Below are positions 8,603 through 17,263 of a stretch of 56,797 nucleotides of DNA, piece after piece. Source of the stretch: Planctomycetota bacterium (lineage in GTDB: Bacteria > Planctomycetota > UBA1135 > UBA2386). Under the pieces are notes generated by a model, which was not told where the DNA came from, searched no databases, and saw nothing but the letters and a program-made list of their open reading frames with translations. The position numbers were made by a program, and so were the translations under genes. Numbering within the stretch: position 1 is the stretch's first letter; each line of letters begins with the position of its first letter. The stretch spans positions 1 through 56,797 of the forward strand of contig JAEUHS010000006.1 in the NCBI GenBank assembly GCA_016794035.1, written 5' to 3'.

Positions 8603-9857
8603 CGCTGATCGTGTTCAGGTAGGCGAACTCGACGCGCAGGTCCGAGGCGAGCTTGAACTCGTCCGACTCCTGCACCGAGGCGAAGCCGTCGCCGGCCTCG
8701 TTGATCGGGTCGTTGCCGAGGATCACCGTGTCGACGCCGGGCGCCATCTTGTCGACGACCTTGTTGCCCAGGCGGCGCAGCAGCAGCGTCAGCTCCGGCT
8801 TGTTGTACGGCGCCGAGAAGCGGCCCATCAGGTAGATGGTGCGCGTCACGCGCGGCGAGAACAGGTCGTTGAACAGGAGATCGCCGGCGCGGATCGAGTC
8901 GCCGATCGGATCGACCAGGCCCGACAGCTCCACCTGGGCGCGCTCGTCCTCGAGGCGCGTGACCGTGGCGTAGCCCTTCACCGCGGCGCTGTGCGGGTTC
9001 TTGATGCGGAAGACGGTGCCTTCCTTCAGCAGGTCCTTGCGGCCCAGGTTGATGAACGCGCTCGGCACACCGGCCTGGGCGGCGATCACCTTGCCGTCGG
9101 CGACGTCGGGCGGGGTGCGCATCGCCTCGCGCGCCGTGATGGCCGACAGCTGCATGCTGCGCTTGGCGATCTCCTTGTTCAGGTGCTTCTCGGCCGCCGC
9201 GGCCTGCTCCTTGGTGGTCGTCAGCTCGTCGACCTTCTGGTTCACGTTCGCCTGCAGGGCGCTGATCGTGCGGTCCTTGTCGGCGTTCGCGTTGGTGAAC
9301 TCGGCGCGCGTCTGCTCGAGGTTCTGGCGCCACGTGTTCGACGCCTGCGTGTGCGTCGCGGTCGCGGTCTGGAACTTGCCCTCCAGCTCGCGCTTCTCGG
9401 TCAGCGCGCGATCGCGCTCGGCGCTGATGTCGGCGACGCGCTGCCCGAGCTGGCTGGTGTGCGTGATCAGCGCGCCGAGCACGTTCTCGATGCCGTTGGC
9501 GACCGAGACGCCGGCGTTGGCGCAGGCATCGTCCATCACCTTCTTGATCTCGTCCGGGTTCATCACCATCGGATAGTCGAGCGTCGCGCCGTTGTAGAGG
9601 CTCAGCGAACCGGGGCGCCCCTCGTACTTGCCGGGCTTGCCGATCACGCGACCGATGTCCTCGATGTAGTGCTCGATCAGGAAGCTCTTGTTGCGCAGCA
9701 CGTCGGCATCCGCCTTCGCCGCCGCCACCTGCTTCTGCAATTCACCGTTCCGCGTGAGGGTCACGTAGCCAAACCCCAACGCTCCCAGGAACATCACCAG
9801 GAGGATGAGGAAGAACATGATCGGGACGTGGGCGGCGCCGCTCTGGCGATTGTGCAT
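8586..9857 (-). CDS. Membrane-anchored coiled-coil protein with BRCT-like C-terminus
   Basis: 423 residues. After a short basic N-terminus comes one membrane helix (about 10-33, PIMFFLILLVMFLGALGFGY), then a long heptad-rich coiled coil (about 35-230) rich in Glu, Lys, Ala and Gln. A compact beta domain (about 260-335, VIAAQAGVPSAFINLGRKD) follows, then a C-terminal alpha/beta segment (about 340-423). That last segment (TIYLMGRFSAPY, LRRLGNKVVDK, DTVILGND) has the spacing of a BRCT fold, but I claim this only tentatively. The ATG is preceded by a GGAG Shine-Dalgarno sequence. A good promoter lies about 200 nt upstream, so the mRNA has a long leader. The gene's last codons form one arm of a palindrome. 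Function unknown. Confidence 0.85.
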   Translation of the reverse strand: MHNRQSGAAHVPIMFFLILLVMFLGALGFGYVTLTRNGELQKQVAAAKADADVLRNKSFLIEHYIEDIGRVIGKPGKYEGRPGSLSLYNGATLDYPMVMNPDEIKKVMDDACANAGVSVANGIENVLGALITHTSQLGQRVADISAERDRALTEKRELEGKFQTATATHTQASNTWRQNLEQTRAEFTNANADKDRTISALQANVNQKVDELTTTKEQAAAAEKHLNKEIAKRSMQLSAITAREAMRTPPDVADGKVIAAQAGVPSAFINLGRKDLLKEGTVFRIKNPHSAAVKGYATVTRLEDERAQVELSGLVDPIGDSIRAGDLLFNDLFSPRVTRTIYLMGRFSAPYNKPELTLLLRRLGNKVVDKMAPGVDTVILGNDPINEAGDGFASVQESDEFKLASDLRVEFAYLNTISDLIKL

Positions 9858-10063
9858 TGGAAGCAACTCCAAGGGGTCTGTTCGGTGCGTCACCGCCGGG
9901 AGCCGGACGGTGTCAGGGAGAGTGGTCGGGGGCTCGGTCGCGTCGGCTGGCGGTCGGGAGAAGGTCGGACTCGATTCGTCGGCAGGTCGCCGCAACGAGG
10001 GCACGGTGCGGGGACGCGGCCGGCAGCTCGAGGCGACCAACCACCAAAGGGCGCGGGGTCGGG

Positions 10064-10093
10064 ATCTTAGGAAGGCACGCAAGCGCAGGTCAA
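10064..10093 (-). promoter_or_regulatory. Sigma-70-type promoter for the coiled-coil protein gene
   Basis: On the minus strand: TTGACC (10093-10088), an 18-bp spacer, then TAAGAT (10069-10064). Both hexamers match consensus at five of six positions, the best-looking promoter in the window. The start codon at 9857 is about 200 nt downstream, leaving a long untranslated leader in which I see no riboswitch I can name. Confidence 0.55.
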
Positions 10094-10148
10094 GGTGGCG
10101 CCTCGAACCGGCTTGCGAGTCGGAGCAGTCTACCTCAGGATGGCCCGC

Positions 10149-10796
10149 ATGCCGGCAGAACCCCACCGATCGACCACGGCGCCGCGGCCCTTCCGGCCCG
10201 CAAGGCCCGTCGTCATCGGCCTCCTGGGCGGGATCGCGGCCGGCAAGTCGACCGTGGCGGCGCTGTTCGCGGCCCGCGGCCTGCGCCACGTCTCGGCCGA
10301 CGCCCACGCCCACGCGGTCGCCGGCGAACCGGCGGTCGTGGCCGAAGTGTCGGCCGCGTTCGGGCCCGGGGTCACAGCCGGCGGCCGGCTCGACCGCGCG
10401 GCGATGGCGGCGGTGGTGTTCCGCGACCCCTCGGCGCGCGCGCAGCTCGAGGCGATCCTGCACCCGCGCATCCGCGCTCGCATCCTCGCCGAGCTGGCGG
10501 CGGCGCGCGCGGCCGGCACGTCGGTGCTGCTCGACGCGCCGCTGCTGCTCGAGACCGGCCTGATCGAGTGCTGCGACGAGGTCGTGTTCGTCGACGCCGA
10601 CGAGACCGAACGGCGGCGGCGCGCGGCGCTGCGCGGCTGGCCGGCCGGCGAACTCGAACGGCGCGAGGCGGCCCAGGCGCCGCTGGCGAGCAAGCGCGCG
10701 CGCGCCGGCCACACCGTCGACAACGGCGGCGATCTCGCCGCGACCGCGCGCCAGGTCGACGCCGTGCTGGCCGCGCTGGAGGCGGCACCGCGATGA
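10149..10796 (+). CDS. coaE: Dephospho-CoA kinase
   Basis: Catalyses the last step of coenzyme A synthesis, ATP-dependent phosphorylation of dephospho-CoA at the ribose 3'-hydroxyl. The Walker A loop GGIAAGKSTVA lies close to the N-terminus, followed by SADAHAHAV, the substrate-binding LHPRIRARI and the acceptor-site DAPLLLETGL, as in CoaE; 215 residues is normal. I chose the ATG at 10149 because AGGA lies 8 nt upstream; an in-frame ATG at 10140 would add three residues. The gene's TGA overlaps the ATG of the Rho-like gene (ATGA), so the two are translationally coupled. Confidence 0.95.
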   Translation: MPAEPHRSTTAPRPFRPARPVVIGLLGGIAAGKSTVAALFAARGLRHVSADAHAHAVAGEPAVVAEVSAAFGPGVTAGGRLDRAAMAAVVFRDPSARAQLEAILHPRIRARILAELAAARAAGTSVLLDAPLLLETGLIECCDEVVFVDADETERRRRAALRGWPAGELERREAAQAPLASKRARAGHTVDNGGDLAATARQVDAVLAALEAAPR

Positions 10797-12058
10797 GTCT
10801 CGACCTGGCCGCGCTGACCGCATGCTCGACCGCGGCGCTGCAGGCGCTGTGCGCCGCGGACGGCCTCGAGACCGCACCGGCCGCGGAGCACGGCGAGCTG
10901 CTGCGCACGATCGTGCAGCACCGGCTCGCCAGCGGCGCCACCGCGCACGTGCATGGCGTGCTCGAGGTGCTGCCCGACGGCTTCGGCTTCGTGCGTTCGC
11001 CGCGGTTCCACCTGGCCCCGCAGCCGCTCGACGCCTTCGTCAACCAGGCCCAGATCCGGCACCTGAACCTGAAGACCGGCCATCGGCTCAGCGGCCCGCT
11101 GCGCGCGCCGCGGCCCGGCGAACGCTTCTTCAGCGTGCCGCACATCGACGAGGTCAACGGCGGCGCCGAACCCGAACTCGCCGCGCGCGTGCCGTTCGCG
11201 GCGCAGACGCCGGTGCTGCCGACGCGCCCGCTGCCGCTCGACGCCGGCGGCGACCTGGAGCTGCGGGCGATCGAACTGCTGGCACCGTGGGCACGCGGGC
11301 ACCGCGCGCTGCTGCGGCTGCCGCCGGGCGCCGACGGCGGCGCGCTGCTGGCGCGGCTCGCCGCCGCGATGCGGCGCCGCGACGCCAAGCTCGTGCTGCT
11401 GCTCGCCCTGGTCGACCAACGGCCGGAGGCGCTGGCCGCGGCGCAGCGCACGCTCGCCGGCACCGGCGACACCACGGTGCTGGGCACGACCTTCGACGAG
11501 CCGCCGGCGCGCCACGTGGCGCTGGCCGAGTTCGCGCTGCAGATGGCGCAGCGCGAGGTCGAGGCCGGCCGCGACGTCGTGCTGCTGGTCGACGACCTGG
11601 TGCACCTCGCGCGCGCCGGCAACCTGGCGCTGGCGCCGTCGGGGCGCCTCCTGTGCGCCGGCCTCGACGCGGCGGCGGTGCTGCTCGGCAAGCGCGTGTT
11701 CGCCGCGGCGCGTGCCTGCGAGGCCGGCGGCTCGCTGACGGTGCTCGCCACCGCGGTCGCCGGCGACCACGCCGCCGACCGGGCGATCGCCGGGCAGTTC
11801 GAACGGCGCGGCAACAGCGAGGTCGCGTTCACCGCCGGCCCGCTGCCGGGCGAAGCGCGCCTCGACGCGACGCACACGTTCACGCGCAGCGAGGACCTGC
11901 TGCTGCCGCCGCCGCTCGCCGCCGCCTGGCGCCGCCTGCACCACGAGCTGCGACAGCTGCCGGCGGCGCAGCGCAGCGAGGTGCTGTTCGCGCGCCTGAC
12001 CGCGCAGCCGGACAGCACGGCGCTGCTGCGGCAGCTCGCGGCGACCCCGTCGGGCTGA
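10793..12058 (+). CDS. Rho-like protein with inactivated ATPase site
   Basis: 421 residues aligning over their length to transcription termination factor Rho. There is an N-terminal helical domain, the cold-shock-type RNA-binding domain with GVLEVLPDGFGFVRSP (about 52-67), the linker RLSGPLRAP, and the RecA-like core with TTFDEPPARHVALAEF and a C-terminal EDLLLPP. Key catalytic elements are lost. The Walker A PPKAGKT of Rho is PPGADGG here, so Lys and Thr are gone. The catalytic Glu of DERPE is Gln (DQRPE). Walker B LLDS is LVDD. The fold and RNP1-like RNA-binding motif are kept, so it may bind RNA or mix into a hexamer without hydrolysing ATP. It is not the cell's functional Rho. It overlaps coaE by 4 bp and converges on a glycosyltransferase gene 4 bp away. 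Confidence 0.88.
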   Translation: MSLDLAALTACSTAALQALCAADGLETAPAAEHGELLRTIVQHRLASGATAHVHGVLEVLPDGFGFVRSPRFHLAPQPLDAFVNQAQIRHLNLKTGHRLSGPLRAPRPGERFFSVPHIDEVNGGAEPELAARVPFAAQTPVLPTRPLPLDAGGDLELRAIELLAPWARGHRALLRLPPGADGGALLARLAAAMRRRDAKLVLLLALVDQRPEALAAAQRTLAGTGDTTVLGTTFDEPPARHVALAEFALQMAQREVEAGRDVVLLVDDLVHLARAGNLALAPSGRLLCAGLDAAAVLLGKRVFAAARACEAGGSLTVLATAVAGDHAADRAIAGQFERRGNSEVAFTAGPLPGEARLDATHTFTRSEDLLLPPPLAAAWRRLHHELRQLPAAQRSEVLFARLTAQPDSTALLRQLAATPSG

Positions 12059-12062
12059 GGCG

Positions 12063-12998
12063 TCAGGCCAGGTAGCGCCGCACGTCGGCCGGCCCGGCGC
12101 GGTGGCCGGCCAGCCCCGCCCACAGGCCGCGCAGCTTCGCGCACGCCGAGCGCGGCCCGCGCAGCAGCGTCAGCGGCCACAGCAGCACGTCGAACACCAG
12201 CAGGGCGGTCCAGCCGGCCAGCGTGCCGCGCCGGCGCAGGAAGCGCACCGCGTTGCACGCCATCAGGAACTTGCGCAGCGGCGACCGGCCGCCGCCCGAC
12301 GACTGGCCGGCGTCGTGCACCACGCGCACCCACGGCAGCCAGACGATGCGTCCGCCGCGCGCGGCCAGCCGTTCGCAGAGGTCGACGTCCTCCCAGTACA
12401 TGAAGTAGCGGTCGTCGAAGCCGCCGATCGCGGTGACCGCGTCGAGGCGCAGCAGCACGCAGGCGCCGGTCAGGAAGCCGACCGCCTCCGGCCCGTGTTC
12501 GCGCGGGCGCGGCGCGCGGCCGTGGCGGCGCAGCCGCAGCGCGTTGGGGCCGAACGCGACCTCGCCGCCCTCGGCCCAGACCGTGCCGTCGGGATGCAGC
12601 ACCGTCGGTCCGACCGCGGCGACGCGCGGGTCGTGGTCGAGCACCGCGAGCAGCGGCGCGACGCAGTCGGGCGGCAGCCGCAGGTCGTTGTTGAGCACCA
12701 GCGCGTACGGCAGGCCCAGTTCGTGGGCACGGCGCAGGCCGTGGTTCATGCCGCCGGTGAAGCCGCGGTTGTCCGGCAGCTCGATCAGCTCGACCGCGTG
12801 GTGCGGCGACGCGGCGGCCAGCGCCGGCACCTGCTCGCGCAGCGTCGCGGCCGAGCCGTCGCCCGACCCGTTGTCCATCACCAGCACGTGCAGCGGCACG
12901 TCGCTGGCCAGCAGGTCCCGCAGGCACTGCAGCGTCAGTTCGGCGCGCCGCCAGTTCAGCAGCAGCGCCGCCGCGCGCGGCACGCGAGGCTCAGCCAC
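12063..12998 (-). CDS. Family 2 glycosyltransferase (rhamnosyltransferase-like)
   Basis: 311-residue GT-A fold glycosyltransferase that transfers a sugar from a nucleotide donor. Visible elements are LLLNWRRAELT at the N-terminus, VMDNGSGDGS, NRGFTGGMNHG, the DXD-type NNDLRLP and the acceptor-side motif FMYWEDVDLCERL. These place it with the rhamnosyltransferase/WcaA group that builds surface polysaccharides. The C-terminus has a hydrophobic patch (WTALLVFDVLLWPLTLL) that probably binds the membrane surface. The start is GTG, and the first 8 bp overlap the end of the upstream glycosyltransferase gene. Donor and acceptor cannot be deduced. Confidence 0.92.
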   Translation of the reverse strand: MAEPRVPRAAALLLNWRRAELTLQCLRDLLASDVPLHVLVMDNGSGDGSAATLREQVPALAAASPHHAVELIELPDNRGFTGGMNHGLRRAHELGLPYALVLNNDLRLPPDCVAPLLAVLDHDPRVAAVGPTVLHPDGTVWAEGGEVAFGPNALRLRRHGRAPRPREHGPEAVGFLTGACVLLRLDAVTAIGGFDDRYFMYWEDVDLCERLAARGGRIVWLPWVRVVHDAGQSSGGGRSPLRKFLMACNAVRFLRRRGTLAGWTALLVFDVLLWPLTLLRGPRSACAKLRGLWAGLAGHRAGPADVRRYLA

Positions 12999-14088
12999 AG
13001 AACCTCCGCACGACGCGCCAGTAGCCGGCGAAGAAGCGATCCATCGCGCGCCGCAGCGCCGCGCGCGCGCCGCGTTCGGCGAGGCCGGGGTTCAGCGTCA
13101 TCGGCATCGCGACCAGCAGGTCGCGGTCGGGCACGGTGCGGCCGCGCTGCGCCGGACCGCGCGCGCGCACCGCCACGGGCAGCAGCTTCAGCAGCGTCCA
13201 CTTGCCGCGCAGCCAGTCGCCGATGTGGCCGCGCTGCCAGCCGAACAGCGCGTAGACGACGCCGTAGAGCAGCTGCGCCGGGATCGTCAGCACGAGCGTG
13301 CGCCAGCGCATGCAGGTGATCAGCACGTACCAGCGGTTCTTGCTGTGCAGGAACGTGCGCCGGCCGGGATACGCGTCGGCTTCGCCGCGCACCGACAGAC
13401 CCGCGGTGCCGGCCAGGTGCGTGCACAGCGCGCCGGCGCAGAGCCGGATCGTGTGGCCGCGCATGCGCAGCTTGTACGAGAACTCGTTGTCCTCGTAGAG
13501 GATGAACAGCCGCTCGTCGAAGCCGCCGACGGCCTCGTAGACGCTCTTCCTGGTCAGGAAGCAGAGCGCGATGCCGGCGCCGATCGGGCCGGCGGGGTCG
13601 TCGGCCTCGGCCAGCGGCCGGTACCAGTTCCGCAGCACCAGCGTGCCGAGGAAGTGCAGCTCGCCGCCGTCGTAGTGCACGCGGGTCGGGTCGTCGCCGC
13701 ACAGCGAACGCGCCTGCACCATCGCCGCGCGCGGGTCGCCGCGCTGCTCGTCGAGCAGCGCCCGCAGGGCGCCCGGATGCAGCACGACGTCGTTGTCGAG
13801 CAGCAGGCACAGTTCGTCGCGCGCCGCCGCGACGCCGACGTTGCGCGCGTGGCACGGGCCCCGGTTGCCGCCGGTGTCGAGGATGCGCACCGACGGGAAC
13901 CGTGCGGCGACCAGGTCGCGCGAGCCGTCGTCGGAGTGGTTGTCGACCAGCAGCACCTCGTCCGGCGGCGGCTGCTGGCCGAGCAGGGCCTCGAGGCACG
14001 CGGGCAGGTAGTCCCTGCCGTTCCAGTTCACGACGATCGCACTGACCACGGGCGGCGGGATGCTATCGGTGACCCGGGGCAGCGCCAT
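12991..14088 (-). CDS. Family 2 glycosyltransferase
   Basis: 365-residue GT2 enzyme: AIVVNWNGRDYLPACLEAL, LLVDNHSDDGS, metal-binding LLLDNDVVLHP and GGFDERLFILYEDNEFSYKL. The C-terminal 100 residues contain two hydrophobic stretches (TLVLTIPAQLLYGVVYALF) suggesting membrane attachment. I chose the ATG at 14088; the reading frame extends further upstream, but that part crosses an intrinsic terminator and is not GT-like. It forms a two-gene unit with the downstream glycosyltransferase. A TATTTG hexamer lies 4 nt before the ATG, so the transcript may have almost no leader. It probably acts on the same cell-surface glycan as the 14386-19433 genes. Confidence 0.92.
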   Translation of the reverse strand: MALPRVTDSIPPPVVSAIVVNWNGRDYLPACLEALLGQQPPPDEVLLVDNHSDDGSRDLVAARFPSVRILDTGGNRGPCHARNVGVAAARDELCLLLDNDVVLHPGALRALLDEQRGDPRAAMVQARSLCGDDPTRVHYDGGELHFLGTLVLRNWYRPLAEADDPAGPIGAGIALCFLTRKSVYEAVGGFDERLFILYEDNEFSYKLRMRGHTIRLCAGALCTHLAGTAGLSVRGEADAYPGRRTFLHSKNRWYVLITCMRWRTLVLTIPAQLLYGVVYALFGWQRGHIGDWLRGKWTLLKLLPVAVRARGPAQRGRTVPDRDLLVAMPMTLNPGLAERGARAALRRAMDRFFAGYWRVVRRFCG

Positions 14089-14157
14089 GGCGCAAATACC
14101 GGCGCGCCCGCGGCGGCGGCGCTGGGTCGGGGTCGGCGTCGGCGCGACCAGCGGGAG

Positions 14158-14192
14158 AAAAATCGGGTGGCCGCCGGCAGCGGCGGCCACCC
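14158..14192 (-). terminator. Intrinsic terminator inside the glycan cluster
   Basis: A perfect 11-bp stem (14165-14175 paired with 14182-14192, GGGTGGCCGCC and its complement) with a 6-nt loop is followed on the minus strand by GATTTTT. It ends transcription from the upstream glycosyltransferase genes about 190 nt beyond their last stop and 70 nt before the next gene. The 14195-14385 stretch between the last stop and this terminator holds no gene I can support. Confidence 0.85.
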
Positions 14193-14385
14193 TCCCTTGC
14201 ACATCTCTTCTCTCGTGCGCCACGTCGGCTGCGGATCGGTGGATCCGGCAGCCATCGCCACGCGCGGACTGTGTCTCAGGCAGTCCTGCCCCCAAGGCGC
14301 CGTTCGCCGCCGCAACGGCCGGCGCATTCCGCGAAAAACCGCGACGTCGCCGATGCCACCGGCGAACGCCGCCCGAACACCGGCC

Positions 14386-15309
14386 TCACCGGAGCGGCGG
14401 TTCGAAGTCGGGATGGCGGCATACCTGCCGGTGGCGCAGGCAGTACGGCAGATTGCCGATCGCGGCCAGCGTCGCCTTGACGCAGATCCACCAGCCCCAC
14501 CGCACCGAGCGGATGTTCTCGAACAGGCCGATCGTGCCGACCGCGTCGGCGACCTCGCCGCCGCCGCCCTGCCGCTTGCCGCCGCGCCGCTTGGAGAGGA
14601 AGCGGAACGGGAACGCCAGCACCTGACTCCACGGCAGGTACTTGAACGCGTAGAGCCAGAAGTTGCGGACGTGGAAGTAGAGGCTGCGCCTGCCGTGCCG
14701 CATGCCGAACGGGGCTTTGTGGAACACCTCGATCGACGGCACCATCTTCACGCGCTGGCCCTGGTTCAGCAGCCGCGTGGTCAGGTCGCGTTCGTTGCCG
14801 AAGATGAAGAAGCGGATGTCGTACCAGCCGGCCGCGCGGATCGCCGCCGCGCGCGCCATCGAACCGCAGCCGCGGAACGTCGGCAGGTAGCGCTCGGTGT
14901 TGACCGCCGGCGACGTCAGGTACCACTCGGGCATCTCCGGCTCGCGCACCTTCGGCGACAGGATCGCGGTCGTCGGAGGCTCGGTCGCGAACTTCGCCAG
15001 CATCTGCTCGACGAACGTCGGCGGCAGCACGACGTCGTCGTCGAGGATGCCGACGAACTCGCCGCGCGCGCTGGCGAAGCCGAGGTTGAACGTCTCGCAG
15101 GCGCCGTAGTCGCTGTGCGGCATGCGGATCAGGTGCACGTGCGGGAACTCGGCCAGCACCATCTCCGGCGTGCCGTCCCTGCTGCAGTTGTCGACGACGA
15201 CGACCTCGTCGGGCGGCACGGTCTGGGCCGCGATCGACTGCAGGTTCTCGCGCAGGTCGTCCTTGCGGTTCCAGACCGAGATCACCAGGCTGACCGTCGG
15301 CCGCGTCAT
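14386..15309 (-). CDS. Family 2 glycosyltransferase
   Basis: 307-residue GT2 enzyme with LVISVWNRKDDLRENL at the N-terminus, VVDNCSRDGTPEMV, the metal-binding ILDDDVVLPP near residue 90 and FFIFGNERDLTTRLL as acceptor/base region. The C-terminal third is rich in aromatic and basic residues (FWLYAFKYLPW) and likely touches the membrane. Its ATG overlaps the stop of the PIG-L deacetylase gene by 4 bp. It is the last gene of a five-gene coupled unit (19433 down to 14386), with the terminator at 14158-14192 behind it. Confidence 0.92.
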   Translation of the reverse strand: MTRPTVSLVISVWNRKDDLRENLQSIAAQTVPPDEVVVVDNCSRDGTPEMVLAEFPHVHLIRMPHSDYGACETFNLGFASARGEFVGILDDDVVLPPTFVEQMLAKFATEPPTTAILSPKVREPEMPEWYLTSPAVNTERYLPTFRGCGSMARAAAIRAAGWYDIRFFIFGNERDLTTRLLNQGQRVKMVPSIEVFHKAPFGMRHGRRSLYFHVRNFWLYAFKYLPWSQVLAFPFRFLSKRRGGKRQGGGGEVADAVGTIGLFENIRSVRWGWWICVKATLAAIGNLPYCLRHRQVCRHPDFEPPLR

Positions 15310-16040
15310 GCGTCGTCCCTCAGCAACAGGCGCTGCAGCTGGTCGGCCAGCTGCGCGGCCGGCGCCAGTTCGTGCGGTCGCAGGTCGGCGAACATCTCGC
15401 AGTACAGCACGCCCTCGATGTCGAGGTTGACGGTCGCGAGCCGGTCGCGGTGCTCGCTCATGCCGGGCAGGTCGATGTAGACGTTCTGCGACGCGTAGGC
15501 CTTCAGCGCGTGGTACTTCGCCGGATAGGTGTCGGTGGTGTCGAACAGCACGCCGCCGGTGACGGCGTGGTTGACGCCGTAGAGCAGGCAGCGGCAGTCC
15601 GGGGGCAGCATCGCCGCCGCCCGCACCGTCGCGTGCGCCACCGCCAGGTGGTCGCGGTGCGCCTCGCCGAACCAGAACGAGTACAGCGTCTTCGGCCGGA
15701 CCTCGCCGAACAGCGCGCAGAGCCGGCCCTCGAGGTCCACAAGGTGCTCCGGCAGCTCGCCGTCGGGCAGGCCCCAGTGGCGCGGCTCGCCGACGCCGAG
15801 CCGGCGCAGCGCCTCCTTGCCCTCGCGCCGCCGCACCGCGCAGATGTCGTTCTCGTGCGCGGCCGGGTCGCCCCTGGCGCCGTCGGTCACGTGCACGACG
15901 GTGACGTCGTGGCCCCGGCGCGCGTGCCAGGCCAGCATCGCGCCGGCGCCGATCACCTCGTCGTCGGGGTGCGCCGCGAGCACCAGCACCGGCCCCGGCA
16001 GCGGGTCGCGGGGCAGCAGCGGCGTGAAACGGTGGTTCAT
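15306..16040 (-). CDS. PIG-L/LmbE-family deacetylase
   Basis: 244-residue zinc-dependent N-deacetylase of the GlcNAc-PI de-N-acetylase (LmbE) family. The N-terminal metal motif is AAHPDDEVIGAGAML, with His, Asp and Asp as ligands or base; the third ligand is in EAHRDHLAVAHATV. Family members remove acetyl groups from N-acetylated amino sugars or related compounds. Lying between glycosyltransferase genes with ATGA overlaps on both sides, it most likely de-N-acetylates a sugar in the same glycan or its lipid-linked precursor. No signal peptide is visible, so it acts on the cytoplasmic side. Confidence 0.93.
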   Translation of the reverse strand: MNHRFTPLLPRDPLPGPVLVLAAHPDDEVIGAGAMLAWHARRGHDVTVVHVTDGARGDPAAHENDICAVRRREGKEALRRLGVGEPRHWGLPDGELPEHLVDLEGRLCALFGEVRPKTLYSFWFGEAHRDHLAVAHATVRAAAMLPPDCRCLLYGVNHAVTGGVLFDTTDTYPAKYHALKAYASQNVYIDLPGMSEHRDRLATVNLDIEGVLYCEMFADLRPHELAPAAQLADQLQRLLLRDDA

Positions 16041-17263
16041 GCGAGGCTCCGGTAGAGCTCGAGGTGGCGACGCGCCGAGGCGTCGATGGTCGGCAGATCG
16101 GCCGGGATCGCGGCGCGCAGCGCCGCGAGGCGCTCCGGGGACGCGACCAGTTGCTGCAGCGTCGCCGCCAGGCCCGGCAGCGGCGTGACGACGATGCCCG
16201 GCGCGCCGCGCCGTTCGGCGAACGCGCCGCTGTCGGACAGCACGGCCGGCACGCCGTGCGCCAGCGCCTCGTCGACGACGAGGCCGTAGGTCTCCTGGCA
16301 CTTCGACGGGAACACCGCCAGGTGCAGGTCGCGCGCGGGATGGCGATCGCCGGGCCCGTAGCCGCCGGTGCGCACGTGGTGCCGCGTGCCCTGGCTCTCG
16401 AAGCGCTCGTGCAACAGCCGCCGGAAGGTCGCGTCGTGCAACCGCCCCACCAGCCACAGCTCGACGTCCAGCCCGGCCACGGCCTCGACCAGTTCGAGCA
16501 CGCCCTTCTCGGGCACGAGGCCGCCGAAGGTGCCGATGCGCAGCCGCTCGCCGGGCACCGGCGCCGGGGCACGATCGGCCGCGGCCACCGGCCGGAGCAA
16601 GCCGTGCGGAATCACCTCGATGTCGCCGCCGTACGGCAGGCACTCGCGCACGAAGCGCGCGGCGGTCGCGCTGGGCGCCGTGCAGATGCTGACCTTCGCG
16701 ACCTCCTCGCGCAGCACGCGATCGCGTTCGGCCAGCGCCTGCCCGACGAACGCGGGGTCGGTCTGCAGCGCGTCGTTGACGCAGACGACGCACGCGGCGC
16801 GGTCGGTGCCGGTCGGACAGGTGACGCCGCCGTGTGGCAGCCGGAAGTAGCGCGCGCAGGTGATCCACAGGTCGTGGAACGTCATCACGACCGGCAGGCC
16901 GAGTTCGTGCGCGATCGTGGTCACGCCCGAGCCCAGCGACGCCGTCGAGTGCACGTGCACGAGGTCGGGCTGTTCGCGCACCAGCAGGTCGCGCACCAGC
17001 GCCAGGATGCGCGGGCGCACGAAGCCGTGCCGGTCCCATTCGTCCGGCAGCTTGAAGATGCGGTGCACGACCGTGTCCTCGTGCCGCTCGTGGCGCACGT
17101 CCTCGTGCCCGGCCTCGACGCTGCCGTGCGGCACGTCGCTGCCGCTGATCGCCGTGACCTCGACGCCGGCGGCATGCAGGCGCGCCGCGAGCGCCGCGAC
17201 CACCTGTTCGGTGCCGCCGACGGCCTCGGGCGGGAAGTTCGAGGTGACGAAGCAGACCTTCAC
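16037..17263 (-). CDS. Family 4 glycosyltransferase
   Basis: 408-residue GT-B retaining glycosyltransferase. The N-terminal half starts with the family hallmark VTSNFPPEAVGGTEQVV and has VHVHSTASLGSG. The C-terminal half contains FGGLVPEKGVLELV, FPSKCQETYGLVVDEALAHG (nucleotide-sugar EX7E region) and a cluster of PALSDSG-type residues typical of GT4. A cysteine-rich stretch (GVTCPTGTDRAACVVC) in the N-terminal half is reminiscent of a GT4 subgroup that carries such a small Cys motif. The start is GTG overlapping the upstream stop by 4 bp. Cytoplasmic or peripheral membrane. Confidence 0.93.
   Translation of the reverse strand: MKVCFVTSNFPPEAVGGTEQVVAALAARLHAAGVEVTAISGSDVPHGSVEAGHEDVRHERHEDTVVHRIFKLPDEWDRHGFVRPRILALVRDLLVREQPDLVHVHSTASLGSGVTTIAHELGLPVVMTFHDLWITCARYFRLPHGGVTCPTGTDRAACVVCVNDALQTDPAFVGQALAERDRVLREEVAKVSICTAPSATAARFVRECLPYGGDIEVIPHGLLRPVAAADRAPAPVPGERLRIGTFGGLVPEKGVLELVEAVAGLDVELWLVGRLHDATFRRLLHERFESQGTRHHVRTGGYGPGDRHPARDLHLAVFPSKCQETYGLVVDEALAHGVPAVLSDSGAFAERRGAPGIVVTPLPGLAATLQQLVASPERLAALRAAIPADLPTIDASARRHLELYRSLA

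Noticed and set aside
14195..14385. Small protein or leader gene between two glycosyltransferase units
   Set aside because: No start with plausible coding sequence; the terminator at 14158-14192 explains the structure.
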